Shown here: piece after piece, positions 27,056 to 36,344 of the stretch
How the letters are laid out: each line of letters opens with the position of its first letter
Numbering within the stretch: position 1 is the first letter of the stretch
Origin: Rheinheimera tangshanensis
GTDB lineage: Bacteria > Pseudomonadota > Gammaproteobacteria > Enterobacterales > Alteromonadaceae
Assembly (NCBI RefSeq): GCF_014645135.1
Contig: NZ_BMLH01000001.1
Coordinates: 310,001 to 374,000, forward strand
Direction of reading: 5' to 3'
Length of the DNA: 64,000 bases
Notes under the pieces: generated by a model
Told to the model about the DNA's origin: nothing
The model's database searches: none
What the model saw: the letters and a program-made list of their open reading frames with translations, nothing else
Made by a program: the position numbers and the translations under genes

Positions 27056-27745
27056 ATGAAGCACTGGGCTTTACTGGTAGGGTTGGGTTGTTTGCAGCTG
27101 TCTGGATGCAATATGGAATTGCTCGGCGCAGACAAGGCTTTTAATTTTGATTTCAATACAGGCAGTCATGGCTGGACTGCTGGCTTTTCAGATTATCCTG
27201 CGGATAACGCAACAATTTATCAGTTGGAGTCCGGGCTTCGCGCTTTACCGGGCGAGTCGGCTAAAAAGGGATTTTACCTGTCAGGCATGAATCGCAGCGA
27301 CGATCTGTTTATGTATTTAAAGAATCAGTTTTCCGGGCTTGAACCTTCAACTAAATATTACGCCAGAGTACGGCTGACATTTTTATCCAATGCTGGTGTG
27401 GACTGCGCCGGAGTAGGAGGCGCACCGGGCGAAAGCGTGTACCTGAAGTTTGGTTATGCTGATAAAGAGCCCAGGCAGGAAGGTTATTACCTGAATGTGG
27501 ATAAAGGACAGCAATCACAGTCTGGCAGTCAAGCCAAAGTGATAGGTCATGTGGCAGCCAAAGATGCGGCTTGTGATGGCTCGACATTTGCTGCAAAGAC
27601 AGTACAAACCACCACCAAGGAACGAATTCCTTTGTACAGTGACGGGCAGGGGAGAGTTTGGGTTTTTGTGGGTACAGATTCTGGCTATGAAGGCTTAACT
27701 TCGTTGTATTACACCAGCATAGAAATTGCGCTCGAGCCTTTTTAA
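27056..27745 (+). CDS. Hypothetical lipoprotein
   Basis: 229 residues. A lipoprotein signal peptide ends in LQLSGC (Cys about residue 18), so outer- or inner-membrane anchoring is expected. The mature part is beta-rich, starting FNFDFNTGSHGWTAGFSDYP, with Gly/Ser/Asp-rich turns and a carbohydrate-binding-module-like look (FDFNTGSHGW, LEPSTKYYARVRLTF), but I do not recognise the family with certainty. AGGAG lies 8 bases before the ATG at 27056. Alone between a peptidase gene and the ntr locus; function unknown. Confidence 0.75.
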   Translation: MKHWALLVGLGCLQLSGCNMELLGADKAFNFDFNTGSHGWTAGFSDYPADNATIYQLESGLRALPGESAKKGFYLSGMNRSDDLFMYLKNQFSGLEPSTKYYARVRLTFLSNAGVDCAGVGGAPGESVYLKFGYADKEPRQEGYYLNVDKGQQSQSGSQAKVIGHVAAKDAACDGSTFAAKTVQTTTKERIPLYSDGQGRVWVFVGTDSGYEGLTSLYYTSIEIALEPF

Positions 27746-27765
27746 CGCGAAAGACCAATTTCCTG

Positions 27766-27805
27766 CCGGTCAGATGTATTGATGTGGCATTTGACCGGTT
27801 TTTTT
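27766..27805 (+). terminator. Rho-independent terminator after the lipoprotein gene
   Basis: CCGGTCA (27766-27772) pairs with TGACCGG (27792-27798), followed by seven T. The long loop contains further complementary bases (ATG/CAT). Confidence 0.88.
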
Positions 27806-27853
27806 ATTCAGTCGGACTGAATTTACCAGCAAGAAGGGATGAACAACTCATCC

Positions 27854-29263
27854 CTATTCCATATTCAACTCTTTCAGCTTACGGGTCAGCGTATTACGAC
27901 CCCAGCCTAAACGTTTAGCCGCGTCCTGTTTATGACCGTGGGTGTAATGCAGTGCTTGTTGCAGCACAATCTTTTCAAACTCCGGTCCTGCTTCTGCCAG
28001 TATATTTTCTTCACCTGCATTGAGCTTTTGACTAACCCAGGCCGCTAAGGCATCTTGCCAGCTTTGTTGACCACCAGCCGTAGAGTTAACCACCACTTTA
28101 GGTGCAGTAGTCAGCTCGGGCGGTAAGTCGGATAACAACACCTGCTTACCGCTGGCCATCACCGTCAGCCAACGACAGCTATTTTCCAGTTGACGTACGT
28201 TACCTGGCCAGTCGAGCTGAGCTAAAAATTTTTCGGTCTCAGGAGCGAGATTTTTCGCTTCGACATTCAGTTCGCGGGCCGCCTGCTGCAGGAAATGCTG
28301 TGCCAGTTTCGGGATATCCTGTTTGCGGTCCTTCAATGCCGGAATTTGAATACGGATCACGTTCAGGCGGTGAAACAAATCCTCACGGAATTTGCCTTCA
28401 GCCACTAAAATCTCCAGATTCTGGTGCGTTGCCGCGATAATACGCACATCCACACTAATGCCCTGATGACCACCGACCCGATAAAACTGGCCATCTGCTA
28501 AAACCCTCAACAAACGGGTTTGCACATCCAATGGCATATCACCAATTTCATCGAGGAATAAAGTGCCGCCATCGGCCTGTTCAAAACGGCCCTTGCGCAA
28601 ATTGGCTGCGCCGGTAAACGCGCCTTTTTCATGACCAAACAGCTCAGACTCTATTAAATCTTTTGGAATAGCGGCCATGTTCAATGCGATAAAAGGCTGC
28701 TCCGCTCGTGGGCTATGTTTATGCAGCGCATGAGCCACTAACTCTTTACCCGTACCTGACTGACCGTTGATCAGTACACTGATACTGGAGCGTGATAAGC
28801 GGCCTATAGCGCGAAATACTTCCTGCATAGCCGGAGCTTCGCCGATAATTTCCGGTACTTCAGTTTGTGCCACAGCCTGCTGTTTTGGCTGTTTGGCCTG
28901 GCTATGAGCCAAAGCGCGTTGTATCAGCGACACGGCTTCGTTGACATCAAAAGGTTTAGGCAGGTACTCAAAGGCGCCTTTTTTAAAGGCATTGACGGCG
29001 CTGTCCAGATCCGAATGCGCCGTCATAATAATGACGGGCAGTTCAGGCGATAACTCCTGCAATTTAGTCAGTAATGCCATGCCATCTGTGCCCGGCATCC
29101 GAATGTCGGATACCACTACGGTAGGTTGTTCATACTGCAAGCGTTGCAACATTAAATCGGCCGACGCATAACTTTCACAGGCAATATCAGCCCTGGCCAG
29201 TGCCTTCTCTAACACCCAGCGGATCGAATTGTCATCATCAATAATCCAGACTACTTGCTGCAT
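27854..29263 (-). CDS. glnG: Nitrogen regulator NtrC (NRI), sigma-54 activator
   Basis: 469 residues, the E. coli length. Receiver domain (about 1-120, phospho-acceptor Asp in VVSDIRMPG near residue 53), AAA+ sigma-54 interaction domain (about 140-370; NGQSGTGKE Walker [11 protein letters not shown] loop, [12 protein letters not shown] Walker B) and a Fis-type HTH at the C terminus ([22 protein letters not shown]). When phosphorylated by NtrB it activates sigma-54 promoters, including the glnA promoter in this window. Its start overlaps the glnL end by 13 bases. Confidence 0.97.
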   Translation of the reverse strand: MQQVVWIIDDDNSIRWVLEKALARADIACESYASADLMLQRLQYEQPTVVVSDIRMPGTDGMALLTKLQELSPELPVIIMTAHSDLDSAVNAFKKGAFEYLPKPFDVNEAVSLIQRALAHSQAKQPKQQAVAQTEVPEIIGEAPAMQEVFRAIGRLSRSSISVLINGQSGTGKELVAHALHKHSPRAEQPFIALNMAAIPKDLIESELFGHEKGAFTGAANLRKGRFEQADGGTLFLDEIGDMPLDVQTRLLRVLADGQFYRVGGHQGISVDVRIIAATHQNLEILVAEGKFREDLFHRLNVIRIQIPALKDRKQDIPKLAQHFLQQAARELNVEAKNLAPETEKFLAQLDWPGNVRQLENSCRWLTVMASGKQVLLSDLPPELTTAPKVVVNSTAGGQQSWQDALAAWVSQKLNAGEENILAEAGPEFEKIVLQQALHYTHGHKQDAAKRLGWGRNTLTRKLKELNME

Positions 29264-30315
29264 TGTTCTTCTCCAGAGTTATTGAGCGGTAAATACAAAG
29301 TAAAAGCCGTTTGCCCCGGCCAGCTTTCGCAATCAATCCAGCCACCGTGCTGGTGAATTAAGGTTTGAGCGATCGACAAACCTAAGCCTGTACCGCCGGG
29401 TTTGCCTGTGACCATAGGGAAAAATAAAGTGTCTTTAATTTCAGCGGGAATACCAGGGCCGTTGTCTATCACTTTAACGGCTGCGACTAAACGGTGGCGG
29501 CGGCCGTGAATGGTATGCTGATTGAGGATCCGGGTTTGTAAGGTGATTTGCCCGCCTTCAGTCAACACCTGCTGTGCATTGCCCACTATGTTTAGCAGAG
29601 CTTGCTCTATCAGTTCAGGGTCGAAGGAAAAATCCGGAATGCTGGGATCATAATCCCGCTGAAATTGCACATGAGTAGGGTTGTCCATTTGCGCCAGCTG
29701 GCTGACTCGTTCCAGCACCTGATGTACGTTGGATGGCTTTTTATTCGGAGCTTTGTAGGGGCCGAGTAAACGGTCTACCAAATTTCGTAGTCGGTCTGCC
29801 TGGGCAATAATCAGCTGAGTGTATTCTTTCTGATCGTCATTTAATGACTCTTCCAGCAACTGAGCTGCGCCACGTAAACCGCCTAAAGGGTTTTTAATTT
29901 CGTGAGCCAAACCGCGGATCAGCTCTCGCGCAGCTAAATGTTGGTGCTGTTGCAAACTTTCCAGACTGATTTTGCGCTGTTGATCGACCTGACGTAATTC
30001 CAGCATCAAGGCTAAATGGGGCTGTTCAATCAGATTGACTGTCACGTCCAGCAAAATATGTCGGCCATCCAGTAATACGGCCTGTACATCACTGATGCCA
30101 AAACCTTGCCGGTTTTGCAATGCGGTTAAAAAGAAACTGGAGGTTAGATCCGTGTACTGAAATAAGGTAAAAAAATACTGCTGCGCCAGCCGTTTTTCGC
30201 CCACACCAAACATAGCCGAACTGGCGGTATTAAAATACTGCACCTGTAGCTGGCTATCGAGCACCAAAATGGCGGTGCTGAGCTGATCGGTAAAGTCGGT
30301 GGTGGAAAAATCCAT
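29251..30315 (-). CDS. glnL: Nitrogen-sensing histidine kinase NtrB (NRII)
   Basis: 354 residues from the ATG at 30315. Cytosolic kinase/phosphatase that, with PII, sets NtrC phosphorylation. PAS domain (about 10-110), histidine in RGLAHEIKNPLGGLRGAAQ (His138), and ATPase domain with LLNIVGNAQQ, DNGPGIP and GGTGLGLSIAQ. A longer reading to 30357 would start inside the NtrC site at 30350-30366 and is less likely. In an operon with glnG; separated from glnA by the DUF4124 gene and an NtrC-type control region. Confidence 0.96.
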   Translation of the reverse strand: MDFSTTDFTDQLSTAILVLDSQLQVQYFNTASSAMFGVGEKRLAQQYFFTLFQYTDLTSSFFLTALQNRQGFGISDVQAVLLDGRHILLDVTVNLIEQPHLALMLELRQVDQQRKISLESLQQHQHLAARELIRGLAHEIKNPLGGLRGAAQLLEESLNDDQKEYTQLIIAQADRLRNLVDRLLGPYKAPNKKPSNVHQVLERVSQLAQMDNPTHVQFQRDYDPSIPDFSFDPELIEQALLNIVGNAQQVLTEGGQITLQTRILNQHTIHGRRHRLVAAVKVIDNGPGIPAEIKDTLFFPMVTGKPGGTGLGLSIAQTLIHQHGGWIDCESWPGQTAFTLYLPLNNSGEEQCSK

Positions 30316-30349
30316 CGTCTTTTGTTCTTGGGTCACTGTGTGTACCTTT

Positions 30350-30366
30350 TGCACCAAAATGGTGCT
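30350..30366. promoter_or_regulatory. NtrC-binding site upstream of glnL
   Basis: TGCACC (30350-30355), AAAAT, GGTGCT (30361-30366): 11 of 12 arm positions match the NtrC consensus TGCACC-N5-GGTGCA. Lies 35 bases upstream of the glnL start, where in E. coli NtrC represses the glnL promoter. Confidence 0.85.
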
Positions 30367-30411
30367 CTGATTTCACAGTGTACTGTAAAATAGGACGGCT
30401 AACCGTCAAAA

Positions 30412-30428
30412 TGCACTATTTTGGTGAA
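30412..30428. promoter_or_regulatory. Second, weaker NtrC-like site upstream of glnL
   Basis: TGCACT (30412-30417), ATTTT, GGTGAA (30423-30428): 9 of 12 arm positions match the NtrC consensus. It overlaps the 3' end of the DUF4124 gene and lies 62 bases from the stronger site. Confidence 0.55.
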
Positions 30429-30928
30429 GCTATTGTTGTTTTACGTAAATAAAAGGTTGTGATAGTACTTTCTGCAATTAGCTTGCCGTTTTGATCTATT
30501 GCTTGTAACTGAAGCTGATGTTCTCCTCGCTCCACCCCGAGCATTCGGAAATTACTACTTTGTTGCAGTGGACTGTGTTGAATGTTATCCAGTACTAACC
30601 GTAACTTGTGCTGATCCGCTAAGGTTGGCTGTACTTCTGTTTGCACTAGCACTTCACCTTGATTGGAGATCACAGTCGCTTCCATGGCTGGGGTTAGTAT
30701 AGTCAGTTGATAAGAGGCTACGTTCTCGGTTAACGAGGCTAGAGGAGTAATTTGAGCGACTGGTTGCGTAGGTTGACTTGGCAATGATACTTTCAGCTCC
30801 AGCTTTTTGGAGCCGGCCACTGCTTGGTCTGAATACAGCGGTACTCCGTTTTTATCGACGCTGAGATACACCTGCTGTGCCTGCAGCGAGCTGCAGAAAA
30901 ACACAAAACAACAGATCAGCTTGTTCAT
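30416..30928 (-). CDS. DUF4124-like exported protein between glnA and glnL
   Basis: 170 residues. Signal peptide (about 1-17, ending LQA), then an N-terminal DUF4124-type motif (VYLSVDKNGVPLYSDQ) and a beta-rich C-terminal part (about 70-165). The role of DUF4124 proteins is unknown. Similar small genes are often found between glnA and glnL in marine gammaproteobacteria (from memory). AAGG precedes the start. It probably shares the glnA transcript only by read-through, since a strong terminator lies between them. Confidence 0.75.
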   Translation of the reverse strand: MNKLICCFVFFCSSLQAQQVYLSVDKNGVPLYSDQAVAGSKKLELKVSLPSQPTQPVAQITPLASLTENVASYQLTILTPAMEATVISNQGEVLVQTEVQPTLADQHKLRLVLDNIQHSPLQQSSNFRMLGVERGEHQLQLQAIDQNGKLIAESTITTFYLRKTTIASPK

Positions 30929-31004
30929 ATCTACCTTAGAGTGATAGAGAGGCCTTTCTTCACTCTAATCTGTCCTGAATAGGATCTCAAATAGCTGAAA
31001 AAGA

Positions 31005-31029
31005 AAAACCCGCGACAGGCGCGGGTTTT
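31005..31029 (-). terminator. Rho-independent terminator after glnA
   Basis: AAAACCCGCG / CGCGGGTTTT hairpin around a short ACAGG-type loop; on the minus strand it is followed by TTTC and T-rich sequence. Sits 21 bases beyond the glnA stop. Confidence 0.88.
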
Positions 31030-31049
31030 CAGGCATCTTACAAGCGGTA

Positions 31050-32459
31050 TTAAACGCTGTAGTACAGTTCGTATTCCAGTGGGTGAACTGCGACAGATAC
31101 ACGTTTAGCTTCAGCGCGTTTCAGTTCGATGTACGCATCGATCATCGCGTCAGACATGACGCCGCCTTTAGTGAAGATAGCGCGGTTTGCATCCAGTGCA
31201 TCCAGAGCTTCGTCTAAAGAACCACAGACCTGAGGGATCAGTGCTTCTTCTTCTGGTGGCAGGTCATACAAGTCTTTATCCATGGCATCGCCTGGGTGGA
31301 TCTTGTTCTGAATACCATCTAAACCAGCCATTAACTGAGCAACAAATGCCAGGTACGGGTTAGCCGCCGGATCCGGGAAACGCACTTCAATACGACGTGC
31401 TTTCGCACTTGGTACCAGTGGAATACGGATGGACGCTGAACGGTTACGGGCTGAGTAAGCCAGCATTACTGGTGCTTCGAAATGTGGCACTAAACGCTTG
31501 TACGAGTTCGTAGAAGGGTTAGTGAAGGCATTAATTGCTTTCGCGTGCTTGATGATACCGCCAATGTAGTACAGGGCAGTTTCTGACAAACCAGCATATT
31601 TATCACCAGCAAACAGGTTTACACCGTCTTTTGCTAATGACTGGTGACAGTGCATACCTGAACCGTTATCGCCAACCAGAGGTTTTGGCATAAAGGTCAC
31701 AGTTTTACCGTACAGGTTAGCAACGTTGTGAATCACGTATTTTAAAACCTGAGTTTCGTCAGCTTTTTTAGTTAACGTATTGAAACGGGTCGCGATTTCG
31801 TTCTGACCCGCAGTAGCAACTTCATGGTGGTGTGCTTCAACAGTCTGGCCCATTTCTTCCAGTACCACACACATGGCGCTACGGATATCGTGGTGTTGGT
31901 CTACTGGTGGTACCGGGAAGTAACCGCCTTTTACGCCAGGACGGTGCGCTTTGTTACCGCCTTCGTATACTTTATCCGAGTTCCATGCAGCTTCAGCAGA
32001 ATCGATAGCGAAGAAAGCTGTAGACATCGTATTTTTGAAACGTACGTCGTCAAACATAAACCATTCTGGTTCAGGTCCAAACAATACAGTGTCAGCAATA
32101 CCGGTAGACTTCAGGTACTCTTCTGCACGTTTAGCGATAGAACGTGGGCAGCGTTCGTAACCTTGCATAGTGCTTGGTTCGATCACGTCACAGGTAATGT
32201 TTATTGTGGTTTCTTCAGAGAACGGGTCCAGTAACATGGTGTCTGCCTGAGGCATCAGGATCATGTCTGAGTCATTAATGCCTTTCCAGCCTGCAATGGA
32301 AGAGCCGTCAAACATTTTGCCGTCTTCAAAGAAATCTTCGTTGATCTGGCTGGCAGGAATAGTAACGTGTTGCTCTTTACCTTTGGTATCTGTAAAGCGT
32401 AAATCAACAAATCTTACGTCGTTCTCTTTGATAAAACTCAGTACTTTAGATGCAGACAT
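31050..32459 (-). CDS. glnA: Glutamine synthetase, type I
   Basis: 469 residues, same length as E. coli GlnA. Makes glutamine from glutamate, ammonia and ATP as a dodecamer. Visible: [65 protein letters not shown] and NRSASIRIP. The adenylylation tyrosine is in [11 protein letters not shown] (near 397), so control by GlnE is expected. The ATG at 32459 follows GGAGGA at ideal spacing; 14 extra in-frame residues upstream are not real. Transcribed from a sigma-54 promoter at 32547-32562 with NtrC sites further upstream. Confidence 0.98.
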   Translation of the reverse strand: MSASKVLSFIKENDVRFVDLRFTDTKGKEQHVTIPASQINEDFFEDGKMFDGSSIAGWKGINDSDMILMPQADTMLLDPFSEETTINITCDVIEPSTMQGYERCPRSIAKRAEEYLKSTGIADTVLFGPEPEWFMFDDVRFKNTMSTAFFAIDSAEAAWNSDKVYEGGNKAHRPGVKGGYFPVPPVDQHHDIRSAMCVVLEEMGQTVEAHHHEVATAGQNEIATRFNTLTKKADETQVLKYVIHNVANLYGKTVTFMPKPLVGDNGSGMHCHQSLAKDGVNLFAGDKYAGLSETALYYIGGIIKHAKAINAFTNPSTNSYKRLVPHFEAPVMLAYSARNRSASIRIPLVPSAKARRIEVRFPDPAANPYLAFVAQLMAGLDGIQNKIHPGDAMDKDLYDLPPEEEALIPQVCGSLDEALDALDANRAIFTKGGVMSDAMIDAYIELKRAEAKRVSVAVHPLEYELYYSV

Positions 32460-32546
32460 GCATTCCTCCGGTTTGTGCTGTTGACGGGTGCGATCGAGCA
32501 CCTGTTTTTATAATGCTGGCTTAGGCCAAAGCTTTGCAAAATGAAA

Positions 32547-32562
32547 TGCTATTCTTGTGCCA
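32547..32562 (-). promoter_or_regulatory. Sigma-54 promoter of glnA
   Basis: Read on the minus strand: TGGCAC-AAGAA-TAGCA, against consensus TGGCAC-N5-TTGCA, with both the GG (-24) and GC (-12) doublets present. It lies 88 bases upstream of the glnA start codon. Confidence 0.88.
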
Positions 32563-32625
32563 TATATTTATAGTGTTGATTTTTATAGTCTTTTATTCTT
32601 GTTTGTTCAGGTTGAAATTAGGGTT

Positions 32626-32642
32626 TGCATTAATTTGGTGCA
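32626..32642. promoter_or_regulatory. NtrC enhancer site 1 of glnA
   Basis: TGCATT (32626-32631), AATTT, GGTGCA (32637-32642): 10 of 12 arm positions match TGCACC-N5-GGTGCA. About 73 bases upstream of the centre of the sigma-54 promoter, a normal enhancer distance. Confidence 0.8.
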
Positions 32643-32665
32643 ATGTTGCCTCATTGTGAAGCAAG

Positions 32666-32682
32666 AGCCCCAGCTTGGTGCT
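32666..32682. promoter_or_regulatory. NtrC enhancer site 2 of glnA
   Basis: AGCCCC (32666-32671), AGCTT, GGTGCT (32677-32682): 9 of 12 arm positions match the consensus. It is exactly 40 bases from site 1, so both could bind the same face for cooperative NtrC oligomers. Confidence 0.6.
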
Positions 32683-32898
32683 TTGACTTAAAATAGCAAG
32701 TTTCATCGCACTGTCACCTAAAAGCGTTGAAATAACTCGTTTGGTTACATAGTTTTAAAAAAAGCTACCGAAGATCAAAGTTATTTTTTTCTTTCTGTAC
32801 AAAAACAGAGTAGAATACGCGCCCTTGAATTCGAACAACTTTTAGTCAATGCCTAGTAATCAGGTTTATGGTCAGCTAGTGCCACAGAGGAAATATCA

Positions 32899-34731
32899 AT
32901 GAGCGGAACCGCTTCAGCAATAGAAAAACTGCGTAATATCGCCATTATCGCGCACGTTGACCATGGTAAAACAACTTTAGTTGACAAGTTACTGCAACAA
33001 TCAGGCACTTTTGATTCCAGAGCTAAATTACAAGAACGTGTGATGGACTCCAACGCCCAGGAATCTGAGCGTGGAATAACCATTTTGGCAAAAAACACTT
33101 CAGTACGCTGGAATGGCTACCACATCAACATTCTGGACACACCGGGCCACGCCGATTTCGGTGGTGAGGTTGAGCGTGTATTGTCTATGGCTGACTCTGT
33201 ATTGTTATTAGTTGACGCTGTTGAAGGCCCGATGCCACAAACGCGTTTCGTTACTCAAAAAGCCTTCGCTCACGGTTTAAAGCCTATTGTAGTTGTGAAT
33301 AAAATTGACCGTCCGGGCGCACGTCCTGATTGGGTGATTGACCAGGTATTTGACCTGTTTGACAACTTAGGCGCAACTGACGAGCAGTTAGATTTCCCTA
33401 TCGTTTACGCATCAGCTATCAATGGTTGGGCGACTCTTGATTACAACGAGCCAAAAACAGATATCAACGATTTGTTCGCCGCTATTGTTGAGCACGTAGC
33501 TCCACCAGCTGTTGAGCTGGATGGTGATACTCAAATTCAGGTCTCTCAGCTGGATTACTCAAGCTACTTAGGTATCATCGGTATTGGTCGTATCAAGCGC
33601 GGTACTTTAAAGCCAAACCAGCAAGTGACAGTTTTGGGTGCCGATGGTACTAAGCGTAATGCGAAAGTAGGTCAGGTTTTTGGTTACTTAGGACTGGAGC
33701 GTATTGAAGCCACTGAAGCCAACGCGGGTGACATAGTGGCGTTCACTGGTTTAGGCGAGTTAAAAATCTCCGATACCATTTGTGCTCCAAACAATCTGGA
33801 ACCATTACCAGCGCTGCAAGTTGACGAGCCGACAGTGACGATGACCTTCCAGGTCAATACCTCTCCATTTGCAGGTAAAGAAGGTAAGTTTGTTACTTCA
33901 CGTCAGATTTTGGATCGCTTAAATGCTGAACTGAAACACAACGTAGCTTTACGTGTTGAAGAAACAGAAGATGGTGACAAGTTCAAAGTATCAGGCCGTG
34001 GTGAATTGCACTTAGGCGTGTTAATCGAAAACATGCGTCGTGAAGGTTTTGAACTGGCCGTATCTCGTCCAGAAGTGATCATGCGCGTCGAAGACGGCGT
34101 GAAAACCGAACCGATGGAAAACGTCACCATTGACGTGGAAGAACAGCACCAGGGTTCTATCATGGAAAAAATGGGTGAGCGTAAAGCTGACCTGACCAAT
34201 ATGCAACCGGATGGTAAAGGCCGTATTCGTATGGACTTCAATATGCCAAGCCGTGGTTTAATTGGTTTCCGTACAGAATTTATGACTCTGACTTCAGGTA
34301 CTGGTCTGATGTACCACAGTTTCGACTGCTACGGTCCATACAAAGGCGGTACTATAGGTCAGCGTATGAACGGCGTGTTGATTTCTAACGCGACGGGTAA
34401 AGCGGCTGGTTACGCGATTTTCTCTTTGCAGGAACGTGGTCGTATGTTTATCGGTCACGCCGAAGAAGTGTACGAAGGTCAGGTCATTGGTATCCACAGC
34501 CGTAGCAACGATTTAACTGTAAACTGCTTAAAAGGCAAACAGTTAACTAACGTACGTGCTTCTGGTACTGACGAAGCCATCAACCTGGTTCCACCAATCC
34601 GTTACGCTTTGGAACAGGCTCTGGAATTTATTGATGACGATGAACTGGTGGAAGTAACGCCATTATCTATTCGTATCCGTAAACGTCACTTAACGGAAAA
34701 CGACCGTAAACGTGCTGGCCGTGCCGGTTAA
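32899..34731 (+). CDS. typA: Ribosome-associated translational GTPase TypA/BipA
   Basis: 610 residues, usual for BipA. G domain with [15 protein letters not shown] (from about residue 17), [12 protein letters not shown] and [10 protein letters not shown]; then EF-G-like domains II, III and V and the BipA-specific C-terminal domain ([31 protein letters not shown] at the end). Assists 50S assembly, notably at low temperature. AGAGGAAA precedes the start. Divergent from glnA, as in E. coli. Confidence 0.97.
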   Translation: MSGTASAIEKLRNIAIIAHVDHGKTTLVDKLLQQSGTFDSRAKLQERVMDSNAQESERGITILAKNTSVRWNGYHINILDTPGHADFGGEVERVLSMADSVLLLVDAVEGPMPQTRFVTQKAFAHGLKPIVVVNKIDRPGARPDWVIDQVFDLFDNLGATDEQLDFPIVYASAINGWATLDYNEPKTDINDLFAAIVEHVAPPAVELDGDTQIQVSQLDYSSYLGIIGIGRIKRGTLKPNQQVTVLGADGTKRNAKVGQVFGYLGLERIEATEANAGDIVAFTGLGELKISDTICAPNNLEPLPALQVDEPTVTMTFQVNTSPFAGKEGKFVTSRQILDRLNAELKHNVALRVEETEDGDKFKVSGRGELHLGVLIENMRREGFELAVSRPEVIMRVEDGVKTEPMENVTIDVEEQHQGSIMEKMGERKADLTNMQPDGKGRIRMDFNMPSRGLIGFRTEFMTLTSGTGLMYHSFDCYGPYKGGTIGQRMNGVLISNATGKAAGYAIFSLQERGRMFIGHAEEVYEGQVIGIHSRSNDLTVNCLKGKQLTNVRASGTDEAINLVPPIRYALEQALEFIDDDELVEVTPLSIRIRKRHLTENDRKRAGRAG

Positions 34732-34748
34732 TCACGTCGTTTAAGAGT

Positions 34749-34777
34749 AAAAAAACCGCCACAAGGCGGTTTTTTTG
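34749..34777 (+). terminator. Rho-independent terminator after typA
   Basis: A-rich tract, then ACCGCC / GGCGGT hairpin around an ACAA loop followed by seven T; 18 bases after the typA stop. Confidence 0.92.
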
Positions 34778-34968
34778 TTTGAGGGGAAGTGGACGTTGAA
34801 CCTCAGCTGATGTCAGTAAGCTGTTACATCTGAACACTTTTACGCACAATTAATCACTTCGGCAAACTAAGATACTGAGCTATATTGGTAACAGTAGATT
34901 TAGCGTCACTGCCCTCTAGCATTAGGTGGGATTGATCAGTGGTTGCCAGAAACGAAAAGAGGTGAGTT

Positions 34969-35502
34969 ATGCGTTTTATTAAATCTGGTGTATTGATGCT
35001 TTCTATGCTGGTTATCACAGCCGCTGCAGCCGCAGAAGTAAAGGTTGAATACAAGGACTATAAAAAGTTTACGGACATGAAACCAGCCAACGAACCTCGG
35101 GGTAGCTATGAAAAACGCACTATGGCCAGCTTCGATAAAATCTTTGCTGATTTGGCTAAACAATTACCTGAAGGTTTCAGCTGGACTGTCGTGGTCACCG
35201 ATATAGATTTGGCGGGAGACGTGAATCATATGATGACTCAGACGGGGCAACAGATCCGCGTGATCAAGGATATTTTTATCCCAAGAGTCAATTTCAGCTA
35301 CACATTGCTTGATCAAAACAAGGTTGTAGTGGCAGAAGAAAAAGATATAAAGCTCAAAGACATGGGCTTTATGAACCGGATCAGCAATGTACGTGCCGAT
35401 CGTCCGTTGGAACATGAAAGGGTGATGCTGGAACGTTGGTTTAAAGAGACTCTAATGCCTGTAGTTGCTTCTTATCAACAAAATACGACTACAAAAGGTT
35501 AG
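34969..35502 (+). CDS. DUF3016 family exported protein
   Basis: 177 residues. Signal peptide (about 1-22, AAAAA at the cleavage region), then a compact domain with the DUF3016 pattern: VEYKDYKKFTDMKP near the start, FDKIFADLAKQLPEGFSW, VVVTDIDLAGDVN and a C-terminal WFKETLMP. Function is unknown; periplasmic. AGAGGTGAG precedes the ATG. It has a 14-base convergent overlap with the next gene. Confidence 0.8.
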   Translation: MRFIKSGVLMLSMLVITAAAAAEVKVEYKDYKKFTDMKPANEPRGSYEKRTMASFDKIFADLAKQLPEGFSWTVVVTDIDLAGDVNHMMTQTGQQIRVIKDIFIPRVNFSYTLLDQNKVVVAEEKDIKLKDMGFMNRISNVRADRPLEHERVMLERWFKETLMPVVASYQQNTTTKG

Positions 35503-35788
35503 CTATTTCTCTGTAAATAGCGATGGCTTCCTCACGGCTTAATTGACCACTGGAAGCCGCTTTTCCCAGCGTGCTGCTTACCCGTATTGAGTCTTGCCGC
35601 GGTTCTTCTTTTTGCTGCTGTGGCTCAGGCAAAACTTCTGCCAGCTGTTGCTGTTTAAGTTGTTGTACCGAGGGTTCTAATTGTCTGGCTAAAGCAGAGC
35701 CTGGATTAGAACGAGTTTGACCGCCGGACAGCGCGAATTGTCGTGCTTCCAGTTTTATATTGTCTACTGAAGTGGTTAAGCTGGCCAT
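35489..35788 (-). CDS. Small hypothetical protein
   Basis: 99 residues, not recognised. No signal peptide or membrane helix; the middle (about 35-70) is Gln/Glu/Pro-rich and likely disordered, while the last ~20 residues (LSREEAIAIYREIANLL) form a probable helix. AAGGAG seven bases before the ATG is a strong ribosome-binding site, which is the main reason to call it a gene. The next minus-strand gene upstream is a 102-residue unknown, 83 bases away. Confidence 0.65.
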   Translation of the reverse strand: MASLTTSVDNIKLEARQFALSGGQTRSNPGSALARQLEPSVQQLKQQQLAEVLPEPQQQKEEPRQDSIRVSSTLGKAASSGQLSREEAIAIYREIANLL

Positions 35789-35871
35789 GGCGTACTCCTT
35801 CTACCTAGTTAGAGTAGTGCAATGGCCTGGTGTCGTTAGAATAATTTTTTATAAGCGAGTTAAAAAACAGG

Positions 35872-36180
35872 CTATTTTGTGATTGCTTGACGAAACTCTG
35901 CCAGAGTTTTGTGTAGCAACTGAATTTGTTTGACCACACGTTGTAAAGTGGCTGTATTAAACTGCTGTGTTTGGCGCATAGCTGCTACTTGCTCGGCTGC
36001 TTCACTTAAATAAGGCATAAATCTGTTACTGCTGACCTGAAAGCTTTTGTCGTTAACAAAAATGGTCTGATACTTGCCATGACCTTGTTGCTGGATGTCA
36101 TCCAAAATCGCGTCTGCGTCCAAAGCTTTGCGATACAGATCTTTTAAGTTTTGATCCAGTTGTTCCAGTAATTGATCCAT
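35872..36180 (-). CDS. Small hypothetical helical protein
   Basis: 102 residues, not recognised. Mostly helical, with heptad-like spacing at both ends (LLEQLDQNLKDLYRKALDA and VVKQIQLLHKTLAEFRQ) around a short segment FVNDKSFQVSSNRFMPYL; no signal peptide or membrane helix. GGGGAG eight bases before the ATG supports translation. Lies upstream of the 99-residue unknown on the same strand; the pair may be co-transcribed. Confidence 0.65.
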   Translation of the reverse strand: MDQLLEQLDQNLKDLYRKALDADAILDDIQQQGHGKYQTIFVNDKSFQVSSNRFMPYLSEAAEQVAAMRQTQQFNTATLQRVVKQIQLLHKTLAEFRQAITK

Positions 36181-36303
36181 GATTGTGTCTCCCCAAAATT
36201 TTCCGCATTATGCCACAGCCAACGTCTGATGCCGATTGAGTCGCTGAGCTTTTTACTTAGGGTTCGAAAAGATTACTCAGAGCGGTTTGTTTTTGTTTTG
36301 ATT

Positions 36304-36319
36304 TGTTATATTATCTCAC
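36304..36319. promoter_or_regulatory. Candidate Zur (zinc uptake regulator) site
   Basis: TGTTATATTATCTCAC closely resembles the E. coli znu operator core as I remember it (TGTTATAATATCACAC; 14 of 16 positions), and keeps the partial dyad TGTTATA/TAT. It lies 25 bases before the GTG start of the MerC-type gene, in a promoter position. Confidence 0.55.
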
Positions 36320-36344
36320 TCCTTTAAAATCGGAGTGTTAATTC

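Larger units (their letters stand above)
32502..32898. other. glnA-typA divergent intergenic region
   Basis: About 400 non-coding bases. The half next to glnA carries a sigma-54 promoter and two NtrC-like sites (separate entries). The half next to typA carries TAGAAT at 32811-32816 as a likely -10, with no convincing -35 (TTTCTT at 17 bases), inside an AT-rich stretch. The start of typA has AGAGGAAA ahead. No open reading frame of substance was seen. Confidence 0.6.

Noticed and set aside
33903-34241. Minus-strand frame of 112 codons inside typA
   Set aside because: Serine/arginine-rich antisense reading of a conserved EF-G-like domain.
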